A stretch of DNA of 18,294 bases, taken from positions 1 to 18,294 of the forward strand of contig CANRHG010000016.1 in NCBI GenBank assembly GCA_947630385.1. The letters are read 5' to 3'. Under the pieces are notes generated by a model, which ran no database searches, had not been told where the DNA came from, and saw only the letters and a program-made list of their open reading frames with translations. The position numbers and the translations under genes were made by a program. Below, piece by piece: positions 13,590 through 18,294 of this stretch (the stretch's first letter is position 1; each line of letters starts with the position of its first letter). The DNA is from an uncultured Eubacteriaceae bacterium. Lineage in GTDB: Bacteria > Bacillota > Clostridia > Eubacteriales > Eubacteriaceae.

Positions 13590-13868
13590 TTAATAAGGCC
13601 AACGGTAAGAAGGGTCGTAAGAGCGGACGAAATTACGCTGTTTGATTTTCTCGTAGACCCAGTCTAAGTTTGGTGACGGCGGTATGATCTTTCCCGGTTG
13701 TTTATAGAGCAGTTGCACGCTAAAGGGGTCATGGCTCACTACCCGGGCTTTGTGCTTTTTTAAAAGTTGTTCAATTTTATAATGATTCCTCGTCGGTTGC
13801 ATGGGCTCTCCGTTTTTTGAAAAAACGAAGATCAGATGGTTTTTCGGAGGTTTTAGATTCTTTTTCAT
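13590..13868 (-). CDS. Solo PLMP-type domain ORF, IscB N-terminal-like
   Basis: The 92 residues include HLIFVFSKNGEPMQPTRNHYK and LLKKHKARVVSHDPFSVQLLY (about 12-55). This matches the N-terminal PLMP/RRXRR-type domain of IscB, as in VFVLAPDGEPLDPCTP and REPFTIKL of the neighbour. No RuvC or HNH follows; instead there is an unrelated tail (SPNLDWVYEKIKQRNFV) ending in YRWPY. It is clearly not a copy of the adjacent iscB. The ATG at 13868 lies inside the last 92 bases of the surface-protein gene in another frame and has no ribosome binding site. A decayed IscB or a domain captured for another use are the two readings. Confidence 0.6.
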   Translation of the reverse strand: MKKNLKPPKNHLIFVFSKNGEPMQPTRNHYKIEQLLKKHKARVVSHDPFSVQLLYKQPGKIIPPSPNLDWVYEKIKQRNFVRSYDPSYRWPY

Positions 13869-16800
13869 CGTGTTTTAAGAGTGAAAGGCCTAGTAGGCTA
13901 GCAAACGCGAGCAGTACGACTAAATAAACGGGGGCCAGGGTCGTCACGCCGGTTTTTGGGCTGGTACAGGAATTGCTCCCCGGCGATGAACTGCCGGTAG
14001 TTTGGACCGGATTCTGCGTTGTCGGCGGGTCGGTCGAGATGGTAGACAGCGTTGTAACCGGGGCTGGATCGGCCGGTCCGGTAAGTTTTACCGTATTGGA
14101 TACGTAATCCGTCGTTCCGTCACTTATACTGGCTACGTTTTCGTACGGAAACTCGACGTCCTCCTCGATGGTAGCCTCAAATGAAAGACTGGTTACGCCG
14201 GGATCGAGGCTTTCTAAGTCCCAGACGACGGTGTCGCCGTTTAAGTACCCGCCGTTTGTAATTGAGCTTTCTATAACGCTTAACCCACTGTGGACCGTGT
14301 CACACACCACGGCGGGAACCGCACTTTCACCGTTGTTTGTCACGTTTATGGTGTAAGTCACCGTATCGCCCCGTTGGACCGTTAGATCGTCTTTGGTAGG
14401 CTCCGAGCCGTTTACGCTTTGTTCTTTTTCAATCACAAGACTTTGCGGCGCCTTTAAAGTCTCTACGACCGTATTTGAAGTATCGTGGACGCCCTGCGTT
14501 TCGTAAGTAGCCGTATTTTTAAAGTCCTGGGGGTCGGTTCCGGGTGGGACTTTGGCGCTGACTTTAAGAATCACCGATTCACCCGAACCGATATAAGGGA
14601 TTTGCCACTGTACGGTGTTCGGCGTCTGGCTGGGGCTAGCGAGATTGTCGTACGATACGATTTCAAGCCCTTGAGGTAGGGTATCGGTGACCGTCACGTC
14701 GGTTGCCGGAAGCGTTCCGGTGTTTTTCAGTTCCAATTCATAAAAGATCACGTCGTTTTCGCTCACTTCTAGCGGCTCGCTCACCGGCGTTTGCGTCTCG
14801 GACAGAGCGTGTTTTTTCGTAAGGCTCAGTTCGGGAAAAGCGTTGGTAAAGATCATACGCCCGTTATTGCCGAGTTGGCTGATGATGAGTCCGTCGCTGC
14901 TTAGTTGTGGCGCGTATGGCGCGAGGCGCAATTCGGCCGTCCCGGTCGGATTGTCCGCTTTTTTGACCACAAAATCCGATAGGTCTCCATAGCGCCTTAT
15001 GCCCGGGCTGTCCGTACCGCGTGAGAGGGCCTTGGCCGGCAGAAGGTCTTGCCCACTCAGGCAAAAGCAGTACTTAAAACTCTCGCCCACGCTTCTGGTC
15101 GTACCGGTCCGGTAGTACGTGTCTTCGATGTAGTAAGAATCGTTCGGATCGATTTCTGCCGGGTCGTCGACGGGTTCCGATAAAAGAGTGCCTTCTTCGT
15201 TGGTCTCGCTCCTAACTTCGCCTTCGCCTTCGCTGCTGTTTTTGTAGACCGTGTGGTCGTCCTGAACGTAATAAAACGGGTTTTGCTTTGAGGCGATGAA
15301 GCTGACGTACGCGTCCCCTTGGGAAGCTTCTAGCACGGGATAGTCTTGATCCGTAAAACGGTTGGTGTAGAGCTCCCCTTCTCTGGTATGGTCGAGCGTA
15401 TAAAACAGGCGAAACGGTAGGGAAGTCGGTTCCTTTAGGCTGCTTTCGATCTGAAGTTGGCCGTCTACGACGGTGACGGTCGTGTTCACGACCGGTAACA
15501 CTTTTTGCGGGAGGTGAACTTTTAGGGTTTCATTGCCATTTTCGTTAGCCACTTCGATTTTCACCTCGTCCGTTCCTTCCGGAAGTGGGGTATTGCCGTT
15601 TTCCTGGATATGATAGGCGCTTCCGTCGAAGGTGACGGGATAAAGCTGTCCACCGATCTCGCAGTAAGGGATCCCGCTGATTTTCATGCCTTCGCCGATG
15701 GGATCGACGTAAGTAAGCGTATTGACGTCTCCGCTGGCGTTTTCGGTCGTGTCGTCGATGAGATCAAAACTGCTTTGGCTGGACTGGGTCAGCGGCGTAC
15801 TGAAACTTCCGGGAAGATCCTCGGCCGAAATACCCGCGTAGGTATCAACAAAAGCGATGTTTTGGCGTATTTCGTCGTTACTTACTTCGGTTCCGGGATT
15901 TTGTTCAAGTTCTAATGGTGGTATCTCTAAGCTCGGGGGTATGGGAATGATCCCTTTTCCGTTTAACCAGTCCATAAACGCCTCGTAGGCTTCGCCGATG
16001 TAACCGGTCCCGTTTTCTTTAAAGTACTCACCGGGATCGATCAGGGCCAGGGTGACGTCTTTGTCGGCATTGTCTTCAAGGTCGATGCCGAAACTTAACA
16101 CTTCGGCAGGATACGAGTAGGCCCGGTTGACCCGGCTTTTCATGTACGAGGCCGTAAGTAAGGTCGTCAGGATGTTGGCGGAGTAAAATTTGATCTCTCC
16201 GTTTTGAAATGTCATTGTTTCGCCCTCTGGCTCTTGCCAGTTTAGACTCGATACATTCGTAAAGCCGTCCGATAAGAAGGCGAGCCGAGGACGACTTCCC
16301 TGTCGGGGGCTCTTTAAGAGCGCATCAAAGGCTTTGTAAAGGCCCAGCTGTTGAAAAGAGGTCCGGCCAAGATCACCATCGTTACCCTCGATGGTCGTAG
16401 CGAGGTTTTCAACAGACTCTCCACCGGTGGTCGTGACCTGGGCTTTAAGGTCAAAGTAGGCCAGGGGCGTATTTGGTTCTGGTGGGCGCTTAAGGTATTC
16501 GAGTGTTAGATAGGTCCCTTCTGGATTTCTTTCGTAGGAATCCAGTGGGATCAGTTCGGCCGCTTCTTTCGCAAAAACGACCACACCCACGCGGTTTTGC
16601 GGATTCTGTAAGAGCGTGTCGATCGTCTGGTTGGCCGCTTCCAAGATACGCTCAATTAGGGTAGAATCTCCTACGGGTGTACCCATGGACGGCGAGACGT
16701 CTAAGAGTAGGACGGTGTCGGTCGGGGCCGTTTCGTTTAGGTTTAGGGTTGAGACGGATCCGAGCGCCGAAAAGATTTCAAGAAAGTCGGCGCAATAGTT

Positions 16801-17022
16801 GACCGTCTGTCCGTCGATTTCCAGTTGTTTTTCCGTCTCTGGGTCCCCGGCAACGACCGATTTGTCGCTCCAAATCTTTCCACTGTCGAGGGTCCCGGTT
16901 CTGGGATTGTCAAATTCGTCCAGGTAACTGTCGTACGTCACCGGATCGCTGGTGCGCTGCGGGGCGGCGAGCACACCGGAACTGAGACACAGTATTAAGA
17001 GCAATAGCATTGTTTTTTTCAT
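13777..17022 (-). CDS. Secreted VWA and DUF11-repeat surface protein with sortase-like anchor
   Basis: This is a 1081-residue exported protein. A signal peptide (MKKTMLLLLILCL...VLAA, cleaved near 19-20) precedes a VWA domain with a full MIDAS: DVSPS (Asp108, Ser110, Ser112), Thr221 and Asp252 (LSDGF). A beta-rich middle (about 400-720) lacks a recognised family. Two DUF11 repeats follow (about 730-850 and 855-975), marked by LELKNTG and INVTNNGES with NTATY and NVASI ends. A Thr/Pro/Ser-rich stalk, then SPKTG, a hydrophobic segment and a charged tail resemble a cell-wall sorting signal, though SPKTG is a variant of LPxTG. It is probably an adhesin. The 3' end overlaps the PLMP ORF. AAGGAAAA precedes the ATG. 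Confidence 0.88.
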   Translation of the reverse strand: MKKTMLLLLILCLSSGVLAAPQRTSDPVTYDSYLDEFDNPRTGTLDSGKIWSDKSVVAGDPETEKQLEIDGQTVNYCADFLEIFSALGSVSTLNLNETAPTDTVLLLDVSPSMGTPVGDSTLIERILEAANQTIDTLLQNPQNRVGVVVFAKEAAELIPLDSYERNPEGTYLTLEYLKRPPEPNTPLAYFDLKAQVTTTGGESVENLATTIEGNDGDLGRTSFQQLGLYKAFDALLKSPRQGSRPRLAFLSDGFTNVSSLNWQEPEGETMTFQNGEIKFYSANILTTLLTASYMKSRVNRAYSYPAEVLSFGIDLEDNADKDVTLALIDPGEYFKENGTGYIGEAYEAFMDWLNGKGIIPIPPSLEIPPLELEQNPGTEVSNDEIRQNIAFVDTYAGISAEDLPGSFSTPLTQSSQSSFDLIDDTTENASGDVNTLTYVDPIGEGMKISGIPYCEIGGQLYPVTFDGSAYHIQENGNTPLPEGTDEVKIEVANENGNETLKVHLPQKVLPVVNTTVTVVDGQLQIESSLKEPTSLPFRLFYTLDHTREGELYTNRFTDQDYPVLEASQGDAYVSFIASKQNPFYYVQDDHTVYKNSSEGEGEVRSETNEEGTLLSEPVDDPAEIDPNDSYYIEDTYYRTGTTRSVGESFKYCFCLSGQDLLPAKALSRGTDSPGIRRYGDLSDFVVKKADNPTGTAELRLAPYAPQLSSDGLIISQLGNNGRMIFTNAFPELSLTKKHALSETQTPVSEPLEVSENDVIFYELELKNTGTLPATDVTVTDTLPQGLEIVSYDNLASPSQTPNTVQWQIPYIGSGESVILKVSAKVPPGTDPQDFKNTATYETQGVHDTSNTVVETLKAPQSLVIEKEQSVNGSEPTKDDLTVQRGDTVTYTINVTNNGESAVPAVVCDTVHSGLSVIESSITNGGYLNGDTVVWDLESLDPGVTSLSFEATIEEDVEFPYENVASISDGTTDYVSNTVKLTGPADPAPVTTLSTISTDPPTTQNPVQTTGSSSPGSNSCTSPKTGVTTLAPVYLVVLLAFASLLGLSLLKHDEKESKTSEKPSDLRFFKKRRAHATDEESL

Positions 17023-17417
17023 TTTAGTTTTTCCTTGGTTTTAATTGCTGCAGCGTTCTCCGTCGGAGTGCTTTTTATCTTACAACCAAATTTGGATTTT
17101 GAGGATAATCAAAATTAAACCGTGACCCGTTTTCAAATACCAAGTTGCGTATAGAAGATAAGTTGCGCACGCTCTTTTCCCTGCTATGGCGCGTTTTTTT
17201 GGAGGTAGGTTTGTCGTTTTGTAAACCATTAAGCGACGAAAAAAATTTTTTGCGCAACTTGAGAAAGCTTAAGTAAATTTAAGGTTTTTGTGTAGAATTG
17301 GGGAGAAATAAGACGATTCGAATCGAAGCCTTATAAAAACGGTAAAAGTTATGAGAGGATGAGAAAGCTGCAGATTTAAAACGTAACTGATAAACTTTAA
17401 GGATAGGAGCCAAGATT
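17023..17417. other. Intergenic region between divergent surface-protein and gcvH genes
   Basis: No convincing gene is seen; a 60-codon minus-strand frame (17075-17257) has no ribosome binding site or protein-like pattern. It holds repeated AAGTTGCG words at 17142 and 17160 and their inverse TGCGCAACTT at 17251-17260. A possible -10, TAGAAT (17293-17298), precedes gcvH, but its -35 is not convincing. Confidence 0.6.
17142..17260. repeat. AAGTTGCG direct repeats and 10-bp inverted copy
   Basis: AAGTTGCGT (17142-17150) and AAGTTGCGC (17160-17168) lie one 18-base step apart. AAGTTGCGCA (17160-17169) is exactly inverted at 17251-17260 (TGCGCAACTT). This could be an operator cluster or the base of a long RNA stem. 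Confidence 0.6.
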
Positions 17418-17795
17418 ATGACAAATGTACTAGAAGATTTACTATACGATCCCGAACAACATTTGTGGGTCAAGCGTGACGGAGCCGAAGCGTATCTCGG
17501 CATCACCGATCACGCTCAGAAAAATCTGGAAGAACTGCTCTATATCGAGCTGCCACAGCCGCAGATGTTGGAACGGGGCGACTTTCTCTTTAGCATCGAG
17601 TCGGCCAAGAAAGACCAGGACCTGGAAGCCCCGTTTGATCTGGAAGTACTCGAAGTCAATACGGAACTTGAAGATTCGCCCGAACTCGTCAATTCGGAAC
17701 CCTACGATAGCTGGATCGTGAAAGTAAAGATCCTCGACGAAGGTGGGGTCGACGATCTCGTCGGGGCGGAAGAATACAAGGAGTTGATTAAATAA
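17418..17795 (+). CDS. gcvH: Glycine cleavage system H-like lipoyl carrier
   Basis: The 125 residues match GcvH: an N-terminal LYDPEQHLWVKRDG, the LGITDHAQKNLEELLYIELP strand-helix, and the lipoyl-lysine loop SIESAKKDQDLEAP. Lys64 aligns with the lipoylated lysine in the canonical ESVKA. NTELEDSPELVNSEPYDSWIVKVK follows. The protein shuttles methylamine from glycine in the P/T/L system or acts as a lipoate carrier. No gcvP or gcvT is in the window; it is followed immediately by serS, which would pair glycine and serine use. An AGGATAGGAGCC ribosome binding site precedes the ATG. Confidence 0.93.
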   Translation: MTNVLEDLLYDPEQHLWVKRDGAEAYLGITDHAQKNLEELLYIELPQPQMLERGDFLFSIESAKKDQDLEAPFDLEVLEVNTELEDSPELVNSEPYDSWIVKVKILDEGGVDDLVGAEEYKELIK

Positions 17796-18294
17796 TTGTT
17801 AGATATAAGAAAAATCAGGGAAAATCCGCAACAGATCATCGAAAAACTCAACACGCGCGGAACGGACTACAGCCAGGAGATCGAAAACGTCCTGACCCTC
17901 GACCGTGAGCGCCGGGCACTCATCTCGGAAGTCGAGGCGATGAAAGCCCGGCAAAACAAGACCAGTAAACTCATCGCGCAGTACAAGCGTGAGAAAAAAG
18001 ACTGCGAACCCATTTTCAAAGAAATGAAAGAGCTGTCCTCGCAGATCAAGAAAAAAGACGAGACCCTTCGTGGGATCGACAAAGAGCTCGAAGACGCGCT
18101 GCTGGTCCTGCCGAATCTGCCGTCGGAATTTACGCCGGTCGGAGCCGACGAAAACGACAATATCGAAGTACGGCGCTGGGGCACGCCCCGGGTCTTTGAC
18201 TTTCCGGCCAAGGCCCACTGGGACCTCGGAACCGAGCTTGATATCCTCGACTTTGAGCGGGCGGCAAAGCTTGCCGGCGCGCGTTTTTCGATGT
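17796..18294 (+). CDS. serS: Seryl-tRNA synthetase (3' end outside window)
   Basis: The first 166 codons match SerRS: LDIRKIRENPQQIIEKLNTRG at the start, the long coiled-coil arm that grips the tRNA variable arm (about residues 27-105, rich in Lys/Glu), the linker LVLPNLPSEFTPVGADENDN, then HWDLGTELDILDFERAAKLAG entering the catalytic domain. The class II catalytic motifs lie outside the window. The start is a TTG directly after the gcvH stop (TAA TTG), with AAGGAG at 17778-17783 inside the gcvH end. This is tight translational coupling of the two genes. Confidence 0.95.
   Translation, partial: MLDIRKIRENPQQIIEKLNTRGTDYSQEIENVLTLDRERRALISEVEAMKARQNKTSKLIAQYKREKKDCEPIFKEMKELSSQIKKKDETLRGIDKELEDALLVLPNLPSEFTPVGADENDNIEVRRWGTPRVFDFPAKAHWDLGTELDILDFERAAKLAGARFSM

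Noticed and set aside
9821..13600. CRISPR array near the IscB gene
   Set aside because: The repeats here are about 300-base coding duplications and short hairpins, not short direct repeats with regular unique spacers.
14864..15064. A 66-codon minus-strand frame inside the surface-protein gene
   Set aside because: It overlaps the continuous 1081-residue frame and is rich in Arg and Gly, as expected of an out-of-frame reading.
17075..17257. A 60-codon minus-strand frame upstream of the surface protein
   Set aside because: It has no ribosome binding site, no family pattern, and lies in an AT-rich repeat-containing gap.
17280..17417. Glycine riboswitch upstream of gcvH
   Set aside because: I looked for the conserved glycine-aptamer core and found no recognisable match, so no riboswitch is called.
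17799..18218. Minus-strand frames at the right edge
   Set aside because: They are shadows of serS, whose frame is recognisable and continuous.

Overview
The window looks like chromosomal DNA from a low-to-medium GC Bacillota (Firmicutes, clostridial or Tissierellia-like). Evidence for this is a Veg-family protein, strong AAGGAG-type ribosome binding sites, clostridial-style surface proteins, and a gcvH-like gene next to serS. I could not search databases, so the genus is not assigned.

Layout. (1) Positions 4849 down to 1, minus strand: a tight operon of argF/arcB-type ornithine carbamoyltransferase, a phosphogluco/phosphomannomutase, a gamma-carbonic anhydrase-like hexapeptide protein, a degenerate relative of the methyltetrahydrofolate:corrinoid methyltransferase AcsE, an unknown winged-helix-like protein, and a ribokinase cut by the window edge. 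(2) 4904-5501: an amphipathic helical stress-type protein with its own terminator, divergent from the next block. (3) 5502-7463, plus strand: a Gph-like HAD phosphatase that looks leaderless, veg with a textbook promoter and terminator, and pheA (prephenate dehydratase plus ACT). (4) 9771 down to 7408, minus strand: a coupled three-gene unit of lipoprotein, methylthioribose-kinase-like protein and RloB-like TOPRIM protein, overlapping pheA tail to tail. (5) 9821-13870, minus strand: an accessory island. It holds an N-terminally clipped Rpn/PD-(D/E)XK nuclease whose C-terminal tail is tandemly copied into two free-standing small ORFs, an IscB RNA-guided nuclease with its omega (HEARO) RNA and matching transposon-end hairpins, a coiled-coil ORF broken by an amber codon, and a solo PLMP-type domain ORF. 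(6) 17022 down to 13777, minus strand: a 1081-residue secreted VWA/DUF11 surface protein. (7) 17418-18294, plus strand: a lipoyl carrier (GcvH) and serS, cut by the window edge.

How the parts fit. Regions 1-3 and 7 are core metabolism. The island in region 5 is the most interesting stretch. It combines an apparently intact IscB/omega-RNA element with a predicted guide, a tail-amplified Rpn locus resembling the small C-terminal RpnS inhibitors known from other Rpn systems, and a lone PLMP domain whose first codons overlap the end of the surface-protein gene in another frame.
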